Below the pieces are notes generated by a model that did not search any database, was not told where the DNA came from, and saw only the letters and a program-made list of their open reading frames with translations. This document shows, one piece after another, positions 16,972 through 26,375 of a DNA stretch of 60,522 nt. Source of the stretch: an uncultured Eubacteriales bacterium (GTDB lineage: Bacteria; Bacillota; Clostridia; Peptostreptococcales; Anaerovoracaceae); contig CACYPK010000019.1 in NCBI GenBank assembly GCA_902776285.1, forward strand, positions 1 through 60,522, written 5' to 3'. A program made the translations under genes and the position numbers. The number at the start of each line of letters is the position of its first letter. Positions within the stretch are counted from its first letter, which is position 1.

Positions 16972-17367
16972 ATGGCAGCTGTTAAGAAGACAGTACGTAA
17001 AAAGAAAAGAGAACGTAAGAACGTTGAACGTGGCCAGGCTCATATCCAGTCCACCTTCAACAATACGCTGATCACACTGACCGACATGGACGGAAACGCA
17101 CTCAGCTGGTCCAGCGCCGGCTCGAACGGATTCAGAGGCTCCCGTAAGAGCACACCGTTCGCGGCAGCAGAGGCAGCTACAGTAGCGGCTAAGGCGGCCA
17201 TGGAGCACGGTCTTAAGACAGTAGAAGTATACGTCAAGGGACCGGGATCCGGCAGAGATTCCGCAGTCAGAGCACTCGAGACTGCAGGCCTCAAGGTAAC
17301 CATGATCAAGGACATCACACCGATTCCTCACAATGGTTGCAGACCGCCTAAGAAGAGAAGAGTCTAA
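16972..17367 (+). CDS. rpsK: 30S ribosomal protein S11
   Basis: 131 residues, normal for uS11. It carries [19 protein letters not shown] and the C-terminal [18 protein letters not shown] signature, and lies on the 30S platform near the mRNA exit. Preceded by AAGGAGGTATAAGTT. Confidence 0.98.
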   Translation: MAAVKKTVRKKKRERKNVERGQAHIQSTFNNTLITLTDMDGNALSWSSAGSNGFRGSRKSTPFAAAEAATVAAKAAMEHGLKTVEVYVKGPGSGRDSAVRALETAGLKVTMIKDITPIPHNGCRPPKKRRV

Positions 17368-17389
17368 TCGGGAAGGAGGAGCATAGTAT

Positions 17390-17977
17390 ATGTCAAGAGA
17401 TAGAGGACCGGTACTGAAGAGAGCAAGAGCCCTCGGCATCGAGCCGCAGTACCTTGGTGTTAATAAGAAGTCCAAAAGACATGGCGCTGTAAGACGCCGC
17501 AAAAAGAGCGAATACGGAATCCAGCTGACCGAGAAGCAGAAAGTAAGATTCACTTACGGACTCAGCGAGACTCAGTTCCGCAACCTGTTCGAGAAGGCCT
17601 CGAAGAGAAAAGGCGGAGCCGGTGAGAACCTCCTCATCATGCTCGAGAGCAGACTGGACAACGTAGTATTCAGAATGGGATTCGCAGCTACAAGAAGAGA
17701 AGCCCGTCAGCTTGTAAATCACGGTCACTTCCTGGTTAACGGCAAGAAGGCAGATATCCCTTCGATGGAGCTCAAGGCAGGTGATGTCGTATCCGTAAAG
17801 GCTAAGTCACAGTCATCCCCTAAGTTCACAGAACTCAAGGAAATGATCATCACCACTCCTGCCTGGATCGACCTTAATCTTGATAAGTTCGAAGGCAAGA
17901 TCACCAGAACTCCTGAGAGAGCGGACGTTGACCTTCCTATCGAAGAGCACTACATCGTAGAGTTCTATTCAAGATAG
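17390..17977 (+). CDS. rpsD: 30S ribosomal protein S4, cysteine-free type
   Basis: 195 residues, as for shorter uS4 proteins. The N-terminal region has no cysteine pair, so this is the zinc-independent form, unlike the zinc-binding S14 and L36 nearby. The S4 RNA-binding domain (residues about 88-150) includes LDNVVFRMGFAATRREARQLVNHGHFLVNG. S4 starts 30S assembly and can act as a repressor of the alpha operon. Its presence inside the operon, rather than as a distant single gene as in Bacillus, is notable for regulation. Confidence 0.97.
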   Translation: MSRDRGPVLKRARALGIEPQYLGVNKKSKRHGAVRRRKKSEYGIQLTEKQKVRFTYGLSETQFRNLFEKASKRKGGAGENLLIMLESRLDNVVFRMGFAATRREARQLVNHGHFLVNGKKADIPSMELKAGDVVSVKAKSQSSPKFTELKEMIITTPAWIDLNLDKFEGKITRTPERADVDLPIEEHYIVEFYSR

Positions 17978-18042
17978 TAGCCTGAGCCGGCATTGCCGGC
18001 GAGGACAGTCGTTAAAACTGAATAATCCAGGAGGGGAAGATA

Positions 18043-18990
18043 ATGATCGAGATTATTAAGCCAACTATTACCAAAGAAGTTGATGAAAACGGACGTTATG
18101 GCAAATTCGTTATCGAACCTCTCGAGAGGGGATATGGGACAACTCTGGGCAACTGCATGAGAAGAGTGCTTCTGAGCTCTCTTCCGGGCGCAGCCATCAC
18201 AAGCGTCAAGATCGACGGAATTCTCCATGAATTCTCAACGATCCCGGGCGTAAAGGAAGACGTCACAGAGATCATCCTCAACCTCAAGAGACTCGCTGTA
18301 AGAGTTGACGGAGATGAGGACAGAAGAGCCATCATCAACGCCGTAGGACCATGCGAAGTTACGGCAAGAGACATCCTTGTGGATTCGGATACGGAGATCT
18401 TCAATCCTGACCTCCACATCGCGACTCTTGCGGACAACGCTACTCTGGTCATGGAGATGAACATCGCGACCGGCAAGGGATATGTTCCTGCAGAGGAAAA
18501 CAAGACCCCTGAGACACCTATCGCGGTCATCCCTGTAGATTCGATCTTTACACCTGTAAGGAAGGTCAACTTCACGGTAGAAAATACAAGAGTCGGTCAG
18601 AAAACAGACTATGACAGACTCGTTCTGGAGATATGGACTGACGGTTCGATCGCTCCTGAAGAAGGCGTATCGATCGGAGCCAAGATAATCCAGGAGCACC
18701 TTGATCTGTTTATCGGACTCGGTGCAGAAGTCAGCGACATGAAGTTCATGATCGAGAAGGACGAGGACCGTAAGGAGAAGGCGCTCGTCATGGCGATCGA
18801 AGAACTCGAGCTGTCCGTACGTTCATTCAACTGCCTCAAGAGAGCGTCCATCAACACTGTTGAAGAGCTGACGCAGAAGACTGAGGAAGACATGATGAAG
18901 GTGAGGAACCTCGGAATGAAGTCGCTGGTAGAAGTTAAAAACAAACTCGCTGAGCTGGGGCTGTCACTCAAGCCGAGCGAAGAAGAGTAA
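18043..18990 (+). CDS. rpoA: DNA-directed RNA polymerase subunit alpha
   Basis: 315 residues. The N-terminal dimerisation domain spans about 1-230 ([30 protein letters not shown]). The C-terminal domain, about 245-310, has [23 protein letters not shown] and [16 protein letters not shown], which bind UP elements and activators. It initiates assembly of RNA polymerase. Preceded by AGGAGGGGAAGATA. Confidence 0.98.
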   Translation: MIEIIKPTITKEVDENGRYGKFVIEPLERGYGTTLGNCMRRVLLSSLPGAAITSVKIDGILHEFSTIPGVKEDVTEIILNLKRLAVRVDGDEDRRAIINAVGPCEVTARDILVDSDTEIFNPDLHIATLADNATLVMEMNIATGKGYVPAEENKTPETPIAVIPVDSIFTPVRKVNFTVENTRVGQKTDYDRLVLEIWTDGSIAPEEGVSIGAKIIQEHLDLFIGLGAEVSDMKFMIEKDEDRKEKALVMAIEELELSVRSFNCLKRASINTVEELTQKTEEDMMKVRNLGMKSLVEVKNKLAELGLSLKPSEEE

Positions 18991-19007
18991 TTTGAAAGGA
19001 GCCATCA

Positions 19008-19349
19008 ATGAAAGGTTATAAAAAGCTGGGCAGAAATTCTGCACACAGAAAATCCATGCTGAGAAACCTGGTGACCGATCTTTTCAGAGAAGGCAGAATC
19101 ACAACAACTGAAATGAGAGCTAAGGAAGCCGGCCGTCAGGCCGAGAAGCTGATCACCATCGCGAAGAAGGGCGACCTTCACGCAAGGAGACAGTGCCTTG
19201 AGTATCTGTTTGATGAGGACGTTGTGAGCAAACTCTTCGATGAGATCGCTCCGGGATATGAGAACAGAAACGGCGGATACACACGTATCCTCAAGCTGGG
19301 ACCTAGGCAGGGAGACAACGCGGAAGCAGTATTCCTCGAACTCGTGTAA
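19008..19349 (+). CDS. rplQ: 50S ribosomal protein L17
   Basis: 113 residues, standard for bL17. It starts [26 protein letters not shown] and contains [25 protein letters not shown]. It sits near the tunnel exit. It is the last gene of the superoperon; a terminator follows its stop. Confidence 0.98.
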   Translation: MKGYKKLGRNSAHRKSMLRNLVTDLFREGRITTTEMRAKEAGRQAEKLITIAKKGDLHARRQCLEYLFDEDVVSKLFDEIAPGYENRNGGYTRILKLGPRQGDNAEAVFLELV

Positions 19350-19365
19350 TCACTTAACACGATAC

Positions 19366-19394
19366 GGGCGGTGCTATTGCATCGCCCTCTTTAT
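19366..19394 (+). terminator. Terminator after rplQ
   Basis: GGGCGGTGC (19366-19374) pairs with GCATCGCCC (19379-19387) with one G-T pair, followed by a short T-containing tract (TCTTTAT). It ends the ribosomal superoperon. Confidence 0.65.
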
Positions 19395-19833
19395 GTTGAT
19401 TGACGCTTCTTTTTCATAATATGAGGCAGAAGGACCAACAAAGTGACGCTTATTCCCTAAAAAGTGACTTGTAAGGACCACAACACCTTACTGCTTGGTT
19501 GATTATAGATTGCTGTACTATATTGTCATTCAATCATTATGATAATTATTCACAAGAATAAGCGGTTATACGACGAAAAGGGCATAATCTTTTCCGCTTT
19601 ATCCCTGTAAGTTTATGCAGGCAATGAAATGATGTTCAGAAAGTGCTGAATGACTGGTGCAAAGTGGTCTTTGAATAGTGAATTCTGAAAGCAAAGCGTC
19701 ACTTTGTTGACGCTTATGCATGGTTTCATCTTTATAAAGGACCATTCTTTTCATAGTCATTTATATGCATGGCAATTATCAATTCTTCGGTTCAGCCATA
19801 AAACCGTTCCTGCTCTATATGTGTATTATTATC
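19395..19833. repeat. AT-rich spacer with AAGTGACGC-type inverted repeats
   Basis: The region between the ribosomal and ATP synthase operons has no gene. CAACAAAGTGACGCTT (19436-19451) and AAGCGTCACTTTGTTG (19694-19709) are a perfect 16-bp inverted repeat about 240 bases apart. Related words appear nearby: AAAGTGACTT (19461), TTGACGCTT (19399 and 19707), and AAGGACCA (19430, 19473, 19736). It may be a decayed MITE or an eroded hairpin-repeat cluster. Confidence 0.6.
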
Positions 19834-19862
19834 TTCAAAAAACATGCTCGAAGTGGTAAAAT
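19834..19862 (+). promoter_or_regulatory. Candidate promoter of the ATP synthase operon
   Basis: TTCAAA (19834-19839), 17 bases, TAAAAT (19857-19862), 35 bases before atpB. An alternative is TTGACG (19707-19712) with TTTATA 18 bases on. Confidence 0.4.
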
Positions 19863-19897
19863 TCATAGATAGTAATGATAGAAGGAGTACTACGCTT

Positions 19898-20773
19898 ATG
19901 ACTAAACAAGAGCGTAAAAAAGCGATAATCTTCTTTTCTGCTGTAGCGCTGGTATTCATGATCGGAGCGATACTTACCGGCGGATCCGGCGGAGGCGAAG
20001 AGGAGTCCGTGCAGGTCGTCATGCGTGACGCTGTCATGCATGATGTCAACAAGATCAGTCTGTTCGGACTCAAGGACGTCAATCCGGGTCTGATCGCGGG
20101 CTTTATCGTGTCCGGCATTATGATACTGTTCGCGCTCATATGCAGGATATTCGTCATACCGCGCTTCAAGCTGGTTCCGGGGAAGTTCCAGATGATACTC
20201 GAAATGGTCGTAGGAATATTCGATGGAATGGCCAAGACCAATTCGAAGCATCTCAACGGATTCATGGGAGCCTACATATTCGCGGCCGGCTCGTACATTT
20301 TCACGGGCACGATGTTTGAACTTCTGGGAGTGCAGGTTATGACCACCGCGGGACACCCGATCACGCTTCCGGCTCCGCTTGCGGATATAAACGGAGCGAT
20401 AATGATGGGCTGCCTTTCATATCTGGTGATCATGTCGGGCGGTATAGCGGGCAACGGCATCAAGGGAATAGGAAAGACACTCAAGGATTTCTCGCTCCCG
20501 CTCTCGCTCAGCTTCCGACTTTTCGGAGCCCTGATATCCGGAGCTCTGGTCACAGAACTTGTCTACTACTACAAGGCGATGAGTTTCGTGGTGCCTGTCA
20601 TAGTCGGAGTGCTCTTCACACTCCTGCATGCGCTGATCCAGGCATACGTACTGACTATGCTGACATCGCTCTTCTACGGAGAAGTATCCGAAAAGACAGA
20701 AAAGAAACCTAAAGTAAAAAAACAACGCGGCAAAAAACGCGTTACTGTCGTGAACCAGGATCCTGCGGCATGA
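19898..20773 (+). CDS. atpB: F-type ATP synthase subunit a
   Basis: 291 residues, a multi-span membrane protein. The essential arginine lies in SFRLFGALISG in the fifth helix; the usual RLFGN is RLFGA here. Subunit a forms the two half-channels through which ions reach the c ring. The C-terminus is unusually basic (KTEKKPKVKKQRGKKR). The start at 19898 follows AGAAGGAGTAC; the upstream in-frame ATG at 19844 has no such site. No atpI precedes it. Confidence 0.95.
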   Translation: MTKQERKKAIIFFSAVALVFMIGAILTGGSGGGEEESVQVVMRDAVMHDVNKISLFGLKDVNPGLIAGFIVSGIMILFALICRIFVIPRFKLVPGKFQMILEMVVGIFDGMAKTNSKHLNGFMGAYIFAAGSYIFTGTMFELLGVQVMTTAGHPITLPAPLADINGAIMMGCLSYLVIMSGGIAGNGIKGIGKTLKDFSLPLSLSFRLFGALISGALVTELVYYYKAMSFVVPVIVGVLFTLLHALIQAYVLTMLTSLFYGEVSEKTEKKPKVKKQRGKKRVTVVNQDPAA

Positions 20774-20828
20774 CAGCAGGTATATCAATAAGTCAATTCA
20801 TAACAATGAATATATAAGGAGTAAAGAC

Positions 20829-21203
20829 ATGCTTAATCTCAACGCAAAGAAACTGAAAAGACTGGCGATCGTGCTCGCTATGGTCGCTGCCGCCATGATG
20901 ATGATCCTGACGGTCGGAGTATTCGCTGAAAGCGGTGATACCGCAGCAGCCGGAGACGCAGCAGCAGCTGCCGCTACCACCACAGGACTCAAAGCCATAG
21001 CTGCAGGAATCGCAATCGGACTCGCTGCATGCGGAGGCGCGATCGGCATGGGTATTTTCGGCGCTAAGACTTCCGAAGGCATTTCGAGGCAGCCTGAAGC
21101 GGACGGCAAGATCCGTACCAGTTTCATGCTCGGTCTCGTCTTCATCGAGACAGTAGTCATCTACGCGCTGCTCACGGTCATCCTGATCATATTCGTACTT
21201 TAA
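20829..21203 (+). CDS. atpE: F-type ATP synthase subunit c with N-terminal presequence
   Basis: 124 residues rather than the usual 70-90. Residues 1-34 form a basic start plus a hydrophobic segment ending VGVFA, like a signal peptide, followed by an Ala/Gly/Thr linker; the two ring helices span about 52-78 and 95-124. The loop SRQPEADGKI is typical. The ion-binding carboxylate is the Glu of FIETVVIY. The position equivalent to the Gln of Na+-type c subunits (before G in GMGIFGAK) is Met, which argues against classical Na+ binding, although the Glu-Thr pair fits either ion. Preceded by ATAAGGAGTAAAGAC. Confidence 0.93.
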   Translation: MLNLNAKKLKRLAIVLAMVAAAMMMILTVGVFAESGDTAAAGDAAAAAATTTGLKAIAAGIAIGLAACGGAIGMGIFGAKTSEGISRQPEADGKIRTSFMLGLVFIETVVIYALLTVILIIFVL

Positions 21204-21250
21204 AGGATGGGTCAGCAGACCGGTACATTTGATAGACAGGGAGAAAGCAG

Positions 21251-21742
21251 ATGACAGGAGTACCACTTAACATAGACTGGCAGCAGATCTTGCTGCACCT
21301 GTTCAATTTCACCATACTCTTCGGAGCGCTGTACATACTCCTCTACAAGCCCGTGAAGAACTTCATGGAGGGCAGAGAGGCTCATTACGCTGACATGGAC
21401 AGCAAGGCCAACCAGGCACTTGCCGACGCCGAGTCCAGCAAGGCTTCCTATGAGGAGAAGGAAAAGGCCTTCGATGATGAGGTAAGGGCTGAGAAGACCA
21501 GGTTGAGCAAGGAGATCGAAGCCGAGAGAGAACGCAGACTTGCGGCGGCGCGCGGCGAGGCCGAGAAGATCATTTCGGATGCCCGCGTGGAGGCTGACAG
21601 AGAGAAGAACGAGATCATAGAATCCGCGCAGAAGGAGATCACAGGGATGGTCACCGACGCGATGGAAAAACTCACTCTCGAGCAGACGGCTTCGGATGCG
21701 TTCGACCAGTTCCTCGATGCTGCGGAGGAGGCGGATAAATGA
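21251..21742 (+). CDS. atpF: F-type ATP synthase subunit b
   Basis: 163 residues with one N-terminal membrane helix (LLHLFNFTILFGALYILLY) followed by a long charged alpha-helical stalk (AEAERERRLAAARGEAEKI-type). It forms the peripheral stalk that holds alpha-beta still relative to subunit a. Its stop overlaps the next start by ATGA, so it is coupled to the delta-alpha fusion whose N-domain should bind the end of this subunit. Confidence 0.95.
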   Translation: MTGVPLNIDWQQILLHLFNFTILFGALYILLYKPVKNFMEGREAHYADMDSKANQALADAESSKASYEEKEKAFDDEVRAEKTRLSKEIEAERERRLAAARGEAEKIISDARVEADREKNEIIESAQKEITGMVTDAMEKLTLEQTASDAFDQFLDAAEEADK

Positions 21743-23484
21743 GTAATGAAGAAATGATCCGCGCCGCAGTCATCTACTCGGCAGCAGAGCCGAGCAAGGA
21801 ACAAAAGGCCAGATTCGGACAGTTTTTAAAGAAGAAATACGGATCGGACATCCCTCTCACATGGGAGAAGTCCGACGCGTTCCCGGGCGGCTTCAGACTC
21901 GAAGTCGGATCCGACATTTACGACTGGTCGGTCGGCGGAAGGTTCCGCCAGCTGAGGGATACGCTCGTTAAGGTGCCTACAAATAACGGCAACATCATCC
22001 CTCTGCTCAAGGAGAGCATCCAGGCATGGACGCCTGAAGCGATGGCTGAGCAGGTCGGAGAAGTCATCACCGTAGGTGACGGCATCGCGACTGTCGCCGG
22101 GCTTCCGCACGCTACGTTCGGAGAGATCCTTCTCTTCGCGGACGGCGTAAGGGGAATGGTGCAGGACATCCGCAGGGATACCATCGGCTGCGTGCTTTTC
22201 AGCAGCGATGAGAGCGTTACGCAGGGTTCCTCGGTAAAGAGGACCGGCAAGACCGCCGGCACGCCTGTAGGAGAGGGTTTCCTCGGCAGGGTAGTCGACT
22301 CGCTCGGCTCGCCTGTGGACGGACTAGGAGATATCAAGGAGTCGGGATACATGCCTGTAGAGGCGCAGGCTCCGGCTATCATCGACAGGCAGCCTGTAGA
22401 CACTCCTCTCGAGACGGGCATCTTCTCGATCGACTCGATGTTCCCTATAGGCAGAGGTCAGAGAGAGCTGATCATAGGCGACAGGCAGACGGGCAAGACC
22501 GCCATAGCCACTGACGCCATCATCAATCAGAACGGCAAGAATTGTATTTGCATTTATGTGGCCATCGGCCAGAAGACTTCATCGGTAGTCCAGATACAGC
22601 AGACACTGAAGAAGCACGGCGCGATGGACCACTCCATCATAGTTACTGCTTCGGCGAGCGATCCGGCTCCGCTGCAGTACATCGCGCCATACGCGGGCTG
22701 CGCCATGGCCGAGTACTTCATGCATCAGGGCAAGGACGTTCTCATCGTTTACGATGACCTTTCGAAGCACGCCGTCGCGTACAGAGCGCTTTCACTGCTG
22801 CTCGACAGATCGCCGGGCCGCGAGGCGTATCCGGGCGACGTATTCTATCTGCATTCGAGACTGCTCGAGAGAGCCGCGAGGCTTTCGGACGAGATAGGCG
22901 GAGGATCCATAACCGCTTTGCCTATAGTCGAGACGCAGGCAGGCGACGTATCGGCATACATACCTACGAATATCATCTCGATCACAGACGGTCAGATATT
23001 CCTGGAGTCAGACCTCTTCTTCTCGGGTCAGAGGCCGGCCGTAAACGTCGGTCTGTCCGTTTCCCGTGTAGGAGGCGACGCGCAGACCAAGGCCATGAAG
23101 AAGGCCGCCGGTACCCTGAGGATCGACCTGGCCCAGTACCGCGAGATGGAAGTCTTCACACAGTTCGCGTCCGACCTTGACGATCAGACGCGCGCGCAGC
23201 TGCAGTACGGCCAGGGTCTCATGCGCATGCTGAGACAGAAGCAGTACAAGCCGAAGCCACAGCACGAGCAGGTCATAACCCTCGTTATGGCGCTGGCGCA
23301 CACCATGCAGGACATCCAGGCGGCTGAAGTGCCTAAGTTCATCGAAGGCCTGATCGAAATGTTCGAGTCAGAGCACAAAGACCTCTGCGAAAGGATCGAC
23401 AGGGAAGGCCAGCTGCCGGATGATCTCAGGCAGGAGATCCTCGATATTTCCGCGAAGTATAAAGAAAAGTATAAAGCAGCGTAA
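21739..23484 (+). CDS. atpA: ATP synthase alpha subunit fused to the delta C-terminal domain
   Basis: 581 residues against about 500 for alpha. Residues 1-77 match the C-terminal domain of the delta subunit, with PGGFRLEVGSDIYDWSVGGRFRQLRDTL. This is the delta signature (gly-gly-x-arg-leu-x-val-gly, asp-x-ser, arg-x-x-x-leu). Ordinary alpha begins near residue 85 (IIPLLKESI, then GEVITVGDGIATVAGL). The nucleotide site GDRQTGKT is at 247-254 and SVSRVGGDAQ carries the conserved Arg. No separate atpH exists between atpF and this gene. The N-terminal domain of delta, which normally clamps alpha's N-terminus, is absent. I infer that the covalent link replaces that clamp. ATGA overlap with atpF. 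Confidence 0.95.
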   Translation: MSNEEMIRAAVIYSAAEPSKEQKARFGQFLKKKYGSDIPLTWEKSDAFPGGFRLEVGSDIYDWSVGGRFRQLRDTLVKVPTNNGNIIPLLKESIQAWTPEAMAEQVGEVITVGDGIATVAGLPHATFGEILLFADGVRGMVQDIRRDTIGCVLFSSDESVTQGSSVKRTGKTAGTPVGEGFLGRVVDSLGSPVDGLGDIKESGYMPVEAQAPAIIDRQPVDTPLETGIFSIDSMFPIGRGQRELIIGDRQTGKTAIATDAIINQNGKNCICIYVAIGQKTSSVVQIQQTLKKHGAMDHSIIVTASASDPAPLQYIAPYAGCAMAEYFMHQGKDVLIVYDDLSKHAVAYRALSLLLDRSPGREAYPGDVFYLHSRLLERAARLSDEIGGGSITALPIVETQAGDVSAYIPTNIISITDGQIFLESDLFFSGQRPAVNVGLSVSRVGGDAQTKAMKKAAGTLRIDLAQYREMEVFTQFASDLDDQTRAQLQYGQGLMRMLRQKQYKPKPQHEQVITLVMALAHTMQDIQAAEVPKFIEGLIEMFESEHKDLCERIDREGQLPDDLRQEILDISAKYKEKYKAA

Positions 23485-24387
23485 ATGCCTTCTACAAAAG
23501 AGATCAAAAACAGAATCAAGAGTGTCGGCGACACGCAGAAGATCACAAACGCGATGTACCTGATCTCATCGACCAAGATGCGGCGCGCCCGCAAGGAGGC
23601 CGAGGAGACCAAGCCGTACTTCGACCTGCTGAGGAAAGAGATCCGCAGGATGTTCGCGATAGAAGGCGACATCACCAGCAGGTATTATGACGCTGAAGTC
23701 GACGAGGCCGTGGCCGGCGGACGCAACGGCATCCTGATCATAACAGGTGACAAGGGCCTTGCCGGAGCGTACAACATCAACGTCCTGAAAGAAGCCGTTG
23801 CGCTTATGGATAAGAGCGACGAGTACAGGCTGTACATCGTTGGCGATTTCGGATGGCGCTTTTTCAGGACCCGCGGAGAGCAGGTCGTTGAAAGCTTCAC
23901 GCACTCGATGAACCAGCCGTCTCTCGCCATGGCCAGAGACATCACCAGGGAGCTCCTCGATGATTTCGACGACGGACTTTTTGACAGGCTCTATGTGTGC
24001 TATACGGAATTCTCGGGAGGAATGAGCCCGGGCAACGCGATGCATGACAGACTGATACCGTTCGACAGGGACGACTTTGTTCCTGAAGGGAACGAAACCG
24101 ATGTAAACGCTTCAACGGTGTTCGAATACGAGCCTGACGTAAAGACCGTACTTGAGAGGATAATGCAGTCGTATCTGGTCGGATACGTATATTCGGCGCT
24201 GGTCAACAGCTATTCATCGGAGCAGAGCGCGAGGATGATGGCGATGGACTCAGCCAATGAAAACGCCAGCGAACTGCTCGACAAACTCGAACTGGAATAC
24301 AACCATCTGAGACAGAACGCGATCACCCAGGAGATCACCGAGATATCATCCGGTGCGCGAAGCCTCAGAAGCAAAAATAACAGATAG
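23485..24387 (+). CDS. atpG: F-type ATP synthase subunit gamma
   Basis: 300 residues, normal length. The N-terminal coiled-coil helix has EIKNRIKSVGDTQKITNAMYLISSTKMRRAR, and the C-terminal helix has the matching MMAMDSANENASELLDKLELEYN and RQNAITQEITEI. It is the rotor shaft inside alpha3beta3. Its ATG follows the alpha stop without a gap, so it probably depends on ribosomes terminating on atpA. Confidence 0.96.
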   Translation: MPSTKEIKNRIKSVGDTQKITNAMYLISSTKMRRARKEAEETKPYFDLLRKEIRRMFAIEGDITSRYYDAEVDEAVAGGRNGILIITGDKGLAGAYNINVLKEAVALMDKSDEYRLYIVGDFGWRFFRTRGEQVVESFTHSMNQPSLAMARDITRELLDDFDDGLFDRLYVCYTEFSGGMSPGNAMHDRLIPFDRDDFVPEGNETDVNASTVFEYEPDVKTVLERIMQSYLVGYVYSALVNSYSSEQSARMMAMDSANENASELLDKLELEYNHLRQNAITQEITEISSGARSLRSKNNR

Positions 24388-24454
24388 GGAGTTTAATGAT
24401 ACTCTTTGGCGGCGAGAGCGTGCACGGCGAGTATTATTAAATCTCCATAAGTAG

Positions 24455-25858
<1,404 letters not shown>

Positions 25859-25911
25859 AGGAACAAGGCTGACAGCAGGTGCTGAAGCCGCAAGGATAAC
25901 AGGATTTGAAA

Positions 25912-26349
25912 ATGGACAGTTTCAAGCTTCACTTCATGGCCAGCGAGCATATGGTATACGACGGAGATGCTGAGTCCGTGTCGCTTATGACGACGGAAGG
26001 CAGCGTCGGTATTCTGGCGCACCATTCAAACCTCATCATGGCCGTCGTGCCGGGCATAGTTGAGTACGTGCCGGTCGGCGAGGAAGCGAAGGCCTTGGGA
26101 CTGTCCGGCAAACAGATATCGGTCGTATCCGACGGACTGCTGAAGGTAGAGAACAACGAGGTGATGATACTCGTTGATACTGCCGAGGATCCGACAGAGA
26201 TAGATGAAGCCAGAGCGAGGCGCGCAGAGGAGAAAGCCAGAGAAGATATGAAGAGGGCGAATTCGCAGCGTGACATCGCGCTGGCGAGCGCCGAGCTTTC
26301 CAGGGCGGTGAGCCGAATAAAGGCATCAAAGCACAAACATCACCTGTAA
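25912..26349 (+). CDS. atpC: F-type ATP synthase subunit epsilon
   Basis: 145 residues. The N-terminal beta-sandwich shows TTEGSVGILAHHSNLIMAVVPGIVEY, and the C-terminal helices are rich in Ala/Arg/Glu. Epsilon couples the rotor to the c ring and can inhibit ATP hydrolysis. I choose the ATG at 25912 with AGGAT upstream; an in-frame TTG at 25906 is less likely. Last gene of the operon; no clear terminator before the next gene at 26376. Confidence 0.93.
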   Translation: MDSFKLHFMASEHMVYDGDAESVSLMTTEGSVGILAHHSNLIMAVVPGIVEYVPVGEEAKALGLSGKQISVVSDGLLKVENNEVMILVDTAEDPTEIDEARARRAEEKAREDMKRANSQRDIALASAELSRAVSRIKASKHKHHL

Positions 26350-26375
26350 AATACAAACAACGAGGTATAGCTGAT

